A DNA stretch of 64,000 nt, taken from positions 155,672 to 219,671 of the forward strand of contig CANXME010002465.1 in the NCBI GenBank assembly GCA_948144175.1, written 5' to 3'. Under the pieces are notes generated by a model. That model was not told the origin of the DNA, ran no database searches, and saw nothing but the letters and a program-made list of their open reading frames with translations. This document shows positions 1-10,324 of the stretch, one piece after another. The translations under genes were made by a program, and so were the position numbers. Each line of letters begins with the position of its first letter. Position 1 is the first letter of the stretch. This stretch comes from Closterium sp. NIES-65. Lineage: Eukaryota > Streptophyta > Zygnematophyceae > Desmidiales > Closteriaceae.

Positions 1-3000
1 GTGAGCCTGCTGTCGTGCACACGGCATCCGCCAGACCTTCACGCTTCCGGCCTCTCCACAGCAAAATGGGATTGCTGAGCGCCGCATTGGCATGGTCATG
101 GACGTCGCTCGTACGTCCATGATTCATGCGGTTGCCCCCCATTTCGGTGGCTGTTTACGGCTCAGTACGCGGCGCATCAGCTCAACCTTCACCCCAGGGT
201 CTCCTTGCCAGAGAACTCCCCCACCTTGCAGTGGACGAGGAAGGTTGGCGATGCGTCTGCGTTTCGTGTCTGGGGATCTCGGGCGTTTGTCCGCGACTTG
301 TCTGCGGACAAGCTGTCCCCCCGTGTTGTTCCCTGCGTCTTCCTTGGCTTCCCCCTTGACGCGCATGGTTGGCAATTTTACCACCCCACCTCGCGCCGTA
401 TTCTGTCCTCCCGGGACGTCACCTTTGACGAGTCGGTGCCTTACTACCGTCTCTTCCCCTACCGCGCCGCGCCCCTTCCCCCACCGCCGCTCTTCCTTGC
501 ACCAGGTCCTCCCCCGGTTGACCCCCTCCCCCCTCAGGGTCCTGCCCCGTCAGGTGTGTCCCAGGTAGACGCAGTCGAGCCTGTCAAGGTAGCTGTTGAC
601 TCCACTGCTGCTAGAGGTGCTGAGCCTGCGGGTGCCAGTTCTGGGGGTGCTGAGCTTGGGGGTGCTGAGACTGGGGGTGATGAGTCTGGGGGTGCTGAGC
701 CTGGAGGTGCTGACCCTGGGGGTGTGGAGCCTGGGGGTGCGGAGCCTGAGGGTGCGGAGCCCGGGGGCACTGGGTCTGCTCGTGTGGCCGGCGGCGGTGC
801 TTCGTCGAGGCGGGAGCCACTCTCTCCACAGGAGCTGCGCGAGTGGTTTTGGAGGCGCTGCGCGATCGCGGCCGTACTTCGTTCCGCTCCTTAAGCAGGT
901 TCTTAGTCTCCCGCCTTCTACTGGTCCTGCTCCTCCCTTAGAGTGTCCACAGCCTGTCCAGTCATAGTTAAAGCCCGCCTCCCCTCTACCTGCTTCTTCT
1001 CCCTACACTGGTCCTACTGGATGTCTTGCTCAGCGTCGTGAGCGTGCGTCTCGTCCTGCGTCGCCTGTTCGCACTGCTCGTACTAGTCGTCGTGTTCCGC
1101 GTCCGCGTCCTCCTACGGTTCCGGGCACACACCAGATGGCACTGCGTCCTTCCACTGCTCCTCTGCGTGTCCCGTTGCCGTTTCCTCCAGAGTCCTCTCT
1201 TTTTGTCCTTCGTGACCCTGAGTCTGACTCTCTTCGTGCTGCCAGTCCTACTGTCACGCGTCTCCTGGCCACTATTGTCACTGACCCTTCCTTTGAGTCC
1301 ACTACTGCGTCTGCCTTAGTGGTTGAGCTTCTCGACTTCGCTGCTCCCTGTCGTCTAGACTACGCCACTGGTCTTGTTGCTGAGTCCGAGTCTGTCTGTC
1401 CTCCGTCCATCGGGGGTGGGTGTGCTCGTAGCATGGACGTCCTTGAGGACAGGTAGGAGGAGTTCCAGTGTTTTGCTGCTGCTTTGCCTCATCTCGTGTT
1501 CACGTTGATTGCCCTTGAGGGAGACCCGGATGCACCAGACATCCCGACTCCTCGATCGTATGCTGAGGCGATGGAGGGTCCCTACTCCTCTCAGTGGCAG
1601 TCAGCCATGGACGGAGAGATGGCTTCCTAGAAGTCCACAGGCACCTATGTCGACGAGGTTCCCCCACTCGGAGCGAACATCGTCAGTGGCATGTGGATTT
1701 TCAGGGTGAAGTGGCCGCCGGGTTCTCCGCTTGTCTTCAAGGCGCGTTACGTGGCTCGAGGCTTCAGTCAGCGGCAGGGAGTTGACTACTTTCAGACCTT
1801 CTCTCCCACCCCGAAGATGACCACTCTTCGGGTGCTGCTGCACATAGCCGCTCAGCGTGACTACGAGCTTCACTCTCTTGACTTCAGCACTGCTTTCCTG
1901 CAGGGCAGCCTGCACGAGGAGATCTGGCTGCGCCGCCCACCTGGCTTCACTGGGTCGTTTCCTCTTGGTACAAAGTGGAGCCTCCGGCGGCCAGTCTACG
2001 GTCTCCGCCAGGCGCCCCGTGAGTGGCACGACACACTAAGGGCTACACTTGCGGCTCTTGGGTTTGCTCCTTCTACAGCCGACCTGTCGTTGTTTCTGCG
2101 CACAGACACCTCTTTGCTGCCGTTCTACATCCTCGTGTACGTCGACGACTTGGTCTTTACCACTGCTGACACTGCTGGACTTGCCCACCAGAAGTCCGAG
2201 CTGCAGAAGAGACACACGTGCACAGACCTGGGTGAACTGCCCAGCTACCTTGGCTTGCAGATCACCTGGGACAGAGCACAGCGCACCATTACCCTGAGTC
2301 AGTCACACATGGTGCAGCAGGTCCTTCAGCGCTTCGACTTCACGTACTCCTCGCCTCAGGCCACTCCTCCGTCTACCCGCCACTCGCTTCCAGCTCTGCC
2401 TTTGGATGAGTCCGTAGAGCCGAGTGGCCCGTACCCAGAGCTTGTTGGCTGCCTCATGTACCTGATGACCTGCACACGACCTGACCTAGCATACCCTCTT
2501 AGCATCTTGGCATGCTATGTTGCTCCTGGGAGACACCGACCAGAGCACATGGCTGCAGCGAAGAGGGTGTTGCGCTACTTGTGAAGTACGTCAGGCATGG
2601 GGCTAGTGCTTGGAGGGCGACGTCGAGTGGTCCTCACAGGTCACGCAAACGCTTCTTGGGCTGACAACAAGGCTACGCAGCGGTCGTCATAGGGTTACAC
2701 CTTCAGCCTTGGCTCCGGCTCTGTTTCGTGGCGGTCTACCCGCTCGTCTTATGTTCTCGGCTCCAGTTGTGAGGCTGAGATCTACGCGGGGGCCATGGCT
2801 GCACAGAAGCTACTCTGGCTCACCTACCTGCTGACTGACCTAGGAGAGCCGCCTCATTCTCCTCTAGTTCTGTACGTAGACAACAAGGCCATGTTGGCCT
2901 TGTGTCGGGAGCACAGACTGGAGCACAGAACGAAGCACATTGCTCTTCGCTACTTCCTTGCTCGTGAGCTGCAGCAGCGTGGTCAGGTGCACCTTGCTTA

Positions 3001-3096
3001 CGTGGCCTTTGAGGCCAACACTGCTCATATCTTTACCAAGGCACTTCCGCCTTGTGATCATCAACGCTTCTGTACGATGCTAGGTCTTGTGCCTAC
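1..3096 (+). pseudogene. Copia-1 pol remnant (integrase C-terminus, RT, RNase H)
   Basis: Integrase (about 1-480): NG-IAERR, carrying the catalytic Glu, followed by the conserved AAPHF / AHQLN and FLGFP / WQFYHP region. Linker (about 600-780): GGAEP repeats. RT (1691-2584): SGMWIFRVK, DFSTAFLQG, the catalytic YVDD at about 2139-2150, and QITWDRA. RNase H (about 2590-3060): YVDNKAMLAL and a C-terminal TKHIALRYFLAREL block. Several breaks make it non-functional: TAG at 1456-1458 where Copia-2 has CAG (LEDRQEEF), TAG at about 1627 where Copia-2 has TGG, TGA at 2582 after LRYL, and frame changes between the blocks. It would have encoded the reverse-transcribing and integrating enzymes of a cytoplasmic virus-like particle. 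Confidence 0.85.
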
Positions 3097-3317
3097 TTGG
3101 CCTCACTTGTCACTTATTGACCTTGCTTGTACTGTGATCTTTCTATAGTTGCACTTGCTTGTTTACCTTTATATATGATCTTGCATGTGAACTGGCCTTT
3201 TGGCCTTGCTCTTGTGCTCGGACTGTGTGGTGACGTTGTGATCCACCCTGAGCTTGCCTTGCTTTGCTTGACTGGTCTTGTGACCCCTTGTTCTCCCCCA
3301 CTTTGCCTATCGGGGTG

Positions 3318-3440
3318 TGTCAGGCATACATGCTATGGTCCGTGTAGGCTGTAGTGGGGCAGTTCATAGGGGGTACAACACTTTAGGGTTTACCACTTGT
3401 ACTCCTCATTCTGCTCAATGCATTCATTCTCGTTTCTCAT
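3318..3440 (+). repeat. Copia-1 3' LTR (about 123 bp)
   Basis: It begins TGTCAGGC right after a G-rich tract and ends near TTCTCATCA. The order of short blocks (TAGGCTGTAGTGGGG, GGGTACAAC, TAGGGTTT, CTTGTACTC, CATTCTCGTT) parallels the 126-bp Copia-3 LTR and the 132-bp Copia-2 LTR. The 3' boundary is approximate because the terminal TCTCACA is degraded. Confidence 0.7.
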
Positions 3441-3769
3441 CATTGGCGGGCCGCGACTTTGCAGTGTTGGAGCGCGGTCAACCATGTTGTGCTGGATCGC
3501 GGTCGACCATGTTGCGCTGGCAGTCGTCCTGCTTGGATGCTAGATTTGATGTAGTTAGTCTTGCCAACTTTGTTGCTATCATTCTGGACCATTGTTGTCA
3601 TGTTTTTCCTGGTGAAACTCTTGCCAATTCTCCCCGTCAACTAGCAAGTAGTGTGAACACTTGGAAACGACGAAGGAACGAACGAACGCAGAGATCACTC
3701 CCACCTCGTGCCTAGCTCGTATTTTAGCTCCCCTTGATTGAGTTATCTCTGCAGCACTCGGTTCTTGCG
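3441..3769. other. Unassigned spacer after Copia-1
   Basis: About 330 bp with no recognisable gene. It contains a short local duplication: the block CGCGGTCAACCATGTTG near 3474 recurs as CGCGGTCGACCATGTTG near 3500. No LTR, TIR or structural RNA is evident. Confidence 0.5.
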
Positions 3770-4787
3770 ACTGGTGAATCTGACAATAAGCGCTCTCAAT
3801 TGCAAGTACGACAAGACACCCCAGTGCAGCGGAATCTTCACTAGCAGGCGCAGCAGGAGTAGAAGCCGCAGCTCGCTGAGCAGCTGGAGGTGTCAAACCT
3901 CGCAATGATGCACTTCTTGAAGAGAAAGTTGGCTGTTCAGGAGACGAAACCTCAGAAGGCGCTGACGGAGCAGTAGAAGCTGCGGAAGAAGCAGCGGCTG
4001 GAGAAGCTGAAGAAGTGGCTGGAAGAGGAGAAGGCGCTGTTAAATCAGTGGAATGGGATGACAGAGGAGCAATGGCTGGCGATGCAACATGAAGCTAACG
4101 AGAAACTGTAGAAAGAGGCGGAGTAGAAGCAGCAGGGGCATCTGACGAAGTAGCAACAGATGGCGGAGAAAAATCGGTTGAAGATGTAGAGGCTAAAACA
4201 AAGGTAGTAGGGACATGAGGATCCGGAGCCGGAGAAGCGGGAGAACAAGAATGAGAATGCGGCGCAGGAGAGTTCGAAGTAGGAAAGTCCAGAGCCGAAC
4301 GGGCAATCCGTGGCGGATACTAGTAATTTTTACGCGAAGAGGCGGGATCAGGATTGGCGGGATCACACTGCGTGGTATTACAACTTGTGGTTGGATCAGC
4401 AGGAACATGAGAAGCAGGCACAGGCGAGGCAGGAACAGGAGAGGCAGGAATGGGAAAGGCATGATGGGCTGTCGGATCATACGAATGCGGCGAATAAGGA
4501 ACCCACGAATGCGAAACAAGGGAATGGGAAAGCGGGAAATGCGGGAGAAGGGGACTGGGAGCATAATTTGGCTGGATCAGCAGAATCAGCTATGGTTGCA
4601 GTCGGAATATGAGGAGCGGCTAAGGGACCAAGTGACATATGATAAGATGATTTGGGATCAGGACATGGCGTTGGTGCAGCAGGGTATCTTAAACGATATG
4701 CCGTGGGAAAAGGCGGATGAAAATGCGGCGCAGGAAGGCATTGCACAAGAAGATATGGTGCAGGCGGATTCACAGCACAACCCTTGA
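3770..4787 (+). pseudogene. Decayed Gln/Lys/Glu-rich coiled-coil coding remnant, family unknown
   Basis: One plus-strand frame from about 3770 reads as a low-hydrophobicity, charged and helical protein: LRKKQRLEKLKKWLEEEKALL, then TEEQWLAMQHEANEKL, then a Q/E/R-rich stretch with WYYNLWLDQQEHEKQ. It is interrupted repeatedly, mostly by TAG at positions where neighbours are Gln, Lys or Glu. A frame shift near 4570 leads into a second readable piece ending DMVQADSQHNP at 4784. The repeated WLDQQ block (about 4391 and 4573) suggests an internal duplication. I do not recognise the family. A retrotransposon gag-like protein or a host coiled-coil protein are both possible. Confidence 0.35.
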
Positions 4788-4790
4788 AAG

Positions 4791-6160
4791 GAGTTATATT
4801 TATACAAGAAGATCAAGCATGAGTTGTTGGAACAGGCGAATCTGAACAGGTATAGAACATGTGGCACTGTGCTGACTGGGGTATCAAGAGAAGCGCATGA
4901 GAAGTCCTGGATTTGTTTTGTTATAGTGCACTTTGCTTGTTTGTACTATGCTAATATGGAGAGTAAGATATACTTCTAGTTGCTAGTATCATTGCTACAT
5001 TTGAAAGATACACTGAGGAGCAGGATAAGAAAGAATGGAAGGCATGAGGCAATACATAGTGAGTACGGCACCTCATGAGGGTGGCACTGGTGTGAGTTGG
5101 CAGGTTACTGGTATTGGAATTGATGATGCTTTAGATCAGATTACCGTATGCTGATGAGTGTATGGGTCTTTTGCTACAGGTTTGATTGCTCGCATTACGG
5201 ATATGAAGCGTTTCAGTCACTACGCTCCCCTATGTATGACCTCTCCTATTTATAACCTCCCATGTTCACTCTACACAACCAACTAGGTGTGAACCTCCAC
5301 ACACACACCCTATTTTTATGATTCTTAGGGCAACTCTATAGCTATACGTTTTGTAACTTTACCGAGACAAGCCCAACAACCAGGTGTGGGAGCAGAACCT
5401 GGTTGTAGAATAGCAAGGGCGGTGTCTCCCATTCGAGGGCGGGCTCCGCAAAAGCTTCTTCCTTCTCGAGAACACCAGATGGTTGGTTGGACAACATTCA
5501 TGATGACCACAAAATGCCCAAAAAAACTTAGCGAAAACAGTTACCGCCCCTGCCCGCGAGAATTTTAACGGTATCCTCTGACGGGAGGGAGTCTCATCAA
5601 CTGAATCAAGCACTTTCGAACCAGCTGCGATGTGCGATGGTGCACTTGCCACACCCGAACACAAAAATATGTAACCCTGCGGTGGAATGGATGTTCTTAT
5701 CCATCATGCTCAAAAGCTAGTATACCAGGGTAACTACCTCTGGATGCATATTCAAGAGGAAGCGATATTCAGCAAACGACGCGCACACGTTGGCTACTTC
5801 ACCTCCGGAAACCGCACAGAAACATTTTAAAACGCGCAGAAACTCCGATAACGACGCCGTGCCGAACTGGAATCTGCCTTGTTCGTAGGTGCCATCCTGC
5901 CATGCCGCCACCTCTCACCTCACCTCACCTCACCTCACATCATACAGCCCTGCCCAGGCAACCCCCACCCCATCCACAGCAGCACATCGTCATCATCGGC
6001 TCCACCAAACCATACCAGCTCCGTGCTTTTAGGGTTTCCTGCCCCCCGCACCGCACCACCACAGTTGAGATTTGGAGTGTGTGTTCTTCGCAGAACCTTT
6101 TCATGCTCCTCTTGATCTTCCTAGCATTTAGTTTCTAGTATTCACAGGCTTTGACTTCAG
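4791..6160. other. Intergenic DNA with no supported gene
   Basis: No conserved coding signature on either strand. Minor features are a CTATTTATAA A/T-rich box near 5247, a CTCAC pentamer array at about 5908-5936 (CCTCACCTCACCTCACCTCAC), and several short open frames without homology I can recognise. The last few hundred bases may hold the SINAT promoter and transcription start, but nothing pins the start site. Confidence 0.5.
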
Positions 6161-6417
6161 GTTGTGCAGCATAGAGACTGTCTGTTTTTTAGTCCATAGC
6201 ACGAAGTTCGTTCTTACACACTCAGTAGGCGAGGCGTCATGGTTTCCACAACGCACGCCTCGTCAAGTTAATTCCGCGAACCGAGGGCCTCATTCCCCTC
6301 ACGCTCGCATCAGCGCATTCACGACCATCGTTAACCTTTCCAATGAATCCGTTTCGACGAATTTCGAGTCAATAGGTAGCACTTGGTCCGAGCGAGGCGA
6401 ACAGGTTAGGTGAACCA
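6161..6417 (+). promoter_or_regulatory. Probable 5' leader of the SINAT-like gene
   Basis: This stretch directly precedes the ATG at 6418 (context GAACCAATGCC). The frame immediately upstream of the ATG adds no recognisable SINAT sequence, so 6418 is the preferred start. No TATA box or upstream regulatory motif can be supported from the sequence alone. Confidence 0.3.
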
Positions 6418-7598
6418 ATGCCTCCAGGCCGTGAAACAGACCTAGCCGACCTGATGGCGGAAATGTCAGTCAGCGAGGACGCCTCGTCCTCGCTCACTTA
6501 CGACTCCGAAGAAGGCGGCGTGTCTTCCGCTCAGGCCAGAAGCCATGGCAAGCCCATGTCGTCGTCTCGAGCCACACCGGGCTCATCGATACAATATCCT
6601 TCGCATTCGTCGGCGAAAGCGTCTGGTAACTCGCCGTCGCAAACGTCGCCTCCAGTCGCCGTGATGTCGTCGGGAGGCGTGCACGAGCTACTGGAGTGTC
6701 CCGTCTGCACCAACTCCATGTTCCCTCCCATTCATCAGGTGCCGTCGCCTTTTCATTTTTAAACTTCACTTTTAATGTTTAACGTAATTACAAAGGCTAA
6801 CTGGTTACCAATAGTAAAGAGCCTTTAATCTCATCCTTCCATCCTTACGTGAACCGTTGTATTTTATCCTGGAGCTCCGCTGTGAACCATCGCGAGGTCG
6901 CGAATTGCGGTTTCACTCGTCTGATTTGATTGATTCGCGTTACCAAATGTTATTACTGACTAATATGACATTTGCTGATCAAGCGCCTAGTTGGCTTAAA
7001 TATCTCACGCTTTAAAGGCGCTTCAGACCTGACCAGTAACTCAGGCTTGCAGTAGTATGCCCTTCAATGTGAATCTAGACTTCCATCAACGCTTCCCACC
7101 CGCATATCATTGTCCCAATGGCCACGCTCTCCTCGCGCTCTCCTCCTCCCCACTTCCCCCCCCCCCACCCCCCCCCCCCCCTCTCCTCCTCCCCCCCCTC
7201 TCCACGCAGTGCCCGAACGGCCACACGCTCTGTTCGCACTGCAAGGCGCGCGTGCACAACCGCTGCCCCACGTGCCGCTACGAGCTGGGCAACATCCGCT
7301 GCCTCGCGCTCGAAAAGGTCGCTGAGTCCCTCGAACTACCCTGCAAGCACCACACTCTCGGCTGCCCGGAAATCTTGCCGTACTACTGCAAGGTGAAGCA
7401 CGAGGCGCTGTGCGCGTTCCGGCCGTACTGCTGCCCGTACGCGGGGTCGGAGTGCGCGGTGACGGGGGACGTGCTGGCGCTGGTGGCGCATCTGAGGGAT
7501 GATCATAAGGTGGACATGCACAATGGCAGCACGTTCAACCATCGCTATGTGAAGCAGAACCCGCAGGAGGTTGAAAACGCCACCTGGATGCTCACGGT

Positions 7599-7667
<69 letters not shown>

Positions 7668-8355
7668 TGTGTGTGTGTGTGTGAGTGAGTGAGTGAGGGA
7701 GTGCGTGAGTGTGTGGGTGTGGATGGATGATGAGTGGAGTACGAGTCGTGTGTTGATGAAGGGGGAGTGGTGGTGCGTGTGATGATATTTGGTGTAGCAA
7801 GGCAGTTTCCTTCTCCCACCGAGGAAATACCTGCTGAGGCGTGCCTGCGCTTGCCGACGACGCCAGGCCATTGTGCACTGCTTTTCTGAGGCACCCAAAC
7901 ACCCATGTAGTATCTAACTTCCTTTCCCCTCCCCCACGCCCCGTCCCCCTCCCCCTACGCCCCGTCCCCCTCCCCTCCTCTCCCCTTCCCAACCCAACCC
8001 CCTCCCTCCCCCCCTCTCCGTGCACTCATCCAACCAGGTGTTCAACTGCTTCGGGCAGCACTTCTGTCTGCACTTCGAGGCGTTTCAACTAGGCAGCGCC
8101 CCGGTCTACATGGCGTTTCTGCGGTTCATGGGGGACGAAGCGGACGCCAAGGCGTTTGGGTACAGCCTGGAGGTGGGCGGCAACGGGCGCAAGCTCATGT
8201 GGCAGGGCGTGCCGCGCAGCATCCGGGACAGCCACCGCAAGGTGCGGGATTCACACGACGGGCTGATTATTCAGAGGTCCATGGCGCTGTTCTTCTCAGG
8301 GGGCGATGGGAAGGAGCTGAAGCTGAGGGTCACGGGACGGATATGGAAGGAGTGA
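6418..8355 (+). CDS. SINA/SINAT-type RING-finger E3 ubiquitin ligase, three exons, 341 aa
   Basis: Exons are 6418-6738, 7210-7596 and 8038-8355, all with GT-AG introns and phase-0 junctions. The protein should transfer ubiquitin from an E2 to substrates bound by its C-terminal domain, in cytosol and nucleus, usually as a dimer. A disordered Ser-rich N-terminus (1-85) precedes a RING (about 94-129: CPVC, C108, H112, C115, C118, C126, C129). A SIAH-type double zinc finger follows (about 150-205, ending VAHLRDDHKVDMH). A TRAF-like substrate-binding domain (about 205-341) contains HFEAFQLG, FMGDEADA and the terminal LKLRVTGRIWKE. The RING is split between exons 1 and 2 right after HQ. Length is close to plant SINATs (about 300-340 aa) and all zinc ligands are present, so it looks functional. 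In land plants this family controls hormone signalling, autophagy and ESCRT turnover; which applies here is unknown. Confidence 0.95.
7603..7665. repeat. (GA)n microsatellite in SINAT intron 2
   Basis: About 31 GA dinucleotides start a few bases after the exon 2 donor (GGTGAGTGAGAGA) and run into a GT-rich stretch. The array begins so close to the 5' splice site that length changes could affect donor context. Intron 1 likewise carries C-rich tracts close to its acceptor (about 7151-7200). Confidence 0.9.
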
Positions 8356-8450
8356 CTTTTGAGGCGGCTCAAAAGGTGCAGGGTTTGCGTGACGGGCTGA
8401 TTGTTCAGCAGTCCATGGCGCTGTTCTTTTCCGGAGGTGATGGGAAGGAG
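8356..8450 (+). repeat. 20-bp near-palindrome followed by a degenerate copy of SINAT exon 3
   Basis: Immediately after the TGA (8353-8355) lies a 20-bp inverted repeat with one central mismatch pair (8356-8375). Then 8375-8450 repeats the coding block around KVRDSHDGLIIQRSMALFFSGGDGKE at about 80-85% identity by eye (GACGGGCTGATTGTTCAG, TCCATGGCGCTGTTCTT). The copy lies in the 3' untranslated or downstream region and has no coding role. Confidence 0.8.
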
Positions 8451-9104
8451 GAAGGTGCAGGGAGGTGAAGTAGGGAGGTGATGGATGAAGGTGGGGCTGC
8501 CTGAGTGGGTAGGTGACCTGACCATGGGAGCGATGACAGAAGGAAGCTCTGCTGATGAATGATCTTACCTGACAGAAGGGCTGCCTGCTGCTTGAGAGGT
8601 GCACATATCTGCACTGCAGTGGGTTAGGGAGCAGCAGTTTGACTGGGGGTGTTTCGGCCACGGTGGTGTGGAGAAGCAAGCGGCATCTGCAGCTGCGGGA
8701 AGGGGCGTGCTGTGTGTGGCTCTCATCTGGAGAGTCCCACGTGCTTACTGACACAGGTGTGGTGTAGGGCGGCAAGGGCCGCCCTTATGTACAGTGACCA
8801 ACCTCAGCGCAAGTGATGGAACAAGATGAGACGGTGCAACTCGATATGACATGGTGCGGCATGATGTGACACGATGCACTAACCACTGGTTGGGCTCAAC
8901 AGTGAAAGACCTTTCAGCTACTTTGATTAAAATGAAACAGTGGGCCTCGCTGATTTGTCCATGTTACTATGATGTCGCAGGAAGCTTGTATTTGCGCACT
9001 GATTACTTGGGTTTAGTAATCTTTCAAGCTTTCGTTAAAAGCTGCGAGGGACATGAGACATTGATTTTTTAGTTATTTTATCATTGAAAGTTGCGTGTTT
9101 GACT
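8451..9104. other. Spacer between the SINAT-like gene and the gypsy element
   Basis: No supported gene. The first part (8451-8780) is G-rich and probably includes the SINAT 3' untranslated region. The rest is A/T-richer and holds the gypsy target duplication TCCAC at 9105-9109. No clear polyadenylation signal can be assigned. Confidence 0.5.
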
Positions 9105-9109
9105 TCCAC

Positions 9110-9506
9110 TGTAAGGGATTTTCCCGAATTCCTTATCGGGGTTGATTGATTGCTACGCGTACAGCCCGATTTTCGGACTTCGCACGTTCGGCCGATTTCA
9201 ACGCTACCGAGGCTCCTCGCGTCACCTTTGGCATTTCCCATCGCCAAACCTGCACCCCAACCTCGCTCGTCCGAGGTTTCCTCCTAGCTAGGCCAGCCCC
9301 TACATTAGTGTGTTCCTTCATTGTATTCTCATATCAGTTAATCACAGCCTCGTTATTCATTTACCTGCGCACCAGGGCTTTTTTTTGGATTTTCACTACT
9401 CGGATTTCCAGAGCTGTTTTCTAGAGAACTCTGAAATTCAGGGTTCATTATGAGCGTTACTATGATTTGTCACTCAATATATATATGCGTTAAGCCTGCC
9501 TAAACA

Positions 9507-9553
<47 letters not shown>

Positions 9554-9794
9554 GTGACACGGTGAAATGCCTATACCCTGTACAGAGAAAATTATATCGG
9601 TCACAAATATACACTGGTCCCTCAGAGTAGCTAAAATCAGAACTCTGACAAATCAGAGAAAACTTATTCTCCAAAAAAATTACCCAGACACGTCAGAGTG
9701 ACCCCCTAAAAACCACTCTGATTTTCAGAGAAACAGAGTAATTTACTCTGATAAAAAAACCCCTGCTGCGCACTCTCTTTTACAACTCATAACA
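9110..9794 (+). repeat. Gypsy 5' LTR, split by a MITE
   Basis: Matches the 3' LTR at 25468-25747 on both sides of an inserted 393-bp element: 9110-9372 and 9774-9794 join to the same order as in the 3' LTR (GTTTACGTGCGCACTCTC). Termini are TG...CA. Confidence 0.93.
9373..9765. mobile_element. hAT-type MITE (393 bp) inserted in the gypsy 5' LTR
   Basis: Terminal inverted repeats are CAGGGCTTTTTTT at the left and CAGGGGTTTTTTT (reverse complement of the right end). The 8-bp target duplication CTGCGCAC is perfect (9365-9372 and 9766-9773), and the uninterrupted 3' LTR supplies the empty site. An 8-bp duplication plus CAGGG ends is diagnostic of hAT-derived MITEs. The interior has no ORF, a 42-base G run (9510-9551), and many CTCTGA/TCAGAG motifs clustered near the right end, which could be transposase-binding sites. 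Confidence 0.93.
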
Positions 9795-9796
9795 CC

Positions 9797-9812
9797 TGGT
9801 AGGTATCAGAGC
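9797..9812 (+). promoter_or_regulatory. Gypsy primer-binding site (initiator tRNA-Met type)
   Basis: TGGTAGGTATCAGAGC follows the 5' LTR by two bases. It equals the common TGGTATCAGAGC site with an extra 4 bases after TGGT, which would weaken primer pairing. The first-strand primer is inferred from the motif. Confidence 0.7.
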
Positions 9813-10324
9813 TACTTTCCTAGTTCACCCCGCTTTTCCGAGGGTAGTTTGGTGGCTTAGGGTGTGGCTGGTTTAGTGACTACACGACGGTTGGCCGCAG
9901 AGATTGTGAATTCAATCCTGCCCGACTCCGATAGCTCGTGTTTTCACTTGCCTGAAGGCCACGGAGACCCGACTGCCCACCAGACGTAGCGTTAGGCACA
10001 TGGATTAGGAGGCGGTTAACAGGATGATGGCACAAGTGGCAGAAATGCAGGAGAGCATGACGACGTTAATGGCGGAAGTGACAACACTGCGTGAAGAAAA
10101 CGCTGAGCTGCGCCAGACGCGAGGTGAAGCGCGTCAGGTGTCGCCCGAGGACGAAGACGAGGGCAACTGTCAAGAGGTGAGCAATCCCTTGGACGCGCTC
10201 ACACGTAACTTCGAAGAGGAGGACAGGCAGCGAGCAGCAGCAGCGCCAGTTGCAGTAACGACGATCAAGATCAAGCCCGTTAACCCGCCCCCATTTAATC
10301 CTACGGACAAGACGGTTACAGTAA

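Larger units (their letters stand above)
1..3440 (+). mobile_element. Copia-1: 3' portion of a Ty1/copia LTR retrotransposon, truncated by the window edge
   Basis: The window opens inside the integrase core, just after the second catalytic Asp region. Integrase C-terminus, a GGAEP-type repeat linker, reverse transcriptase, RNase H, a G-rich polypurine tract (about 3311-3317) and a 3' LTR starting TGTCAGGC at 3318 follow in Copia order. The 5' LTR, gag and protease lie outside the window, so target duplications cannot be tested. The sequence aligns by eye to Copia-2 and Copia-3, so the three belong to one superfamily branch. Confidence 0.9.

Noticed and set aside
4215..4787. 190-codon Arg-rich frame as a real gene
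   Set aside because: The frame is an offset reading of the decayed Gln/Lys-rich remnant; no domain or codon signature supports it.
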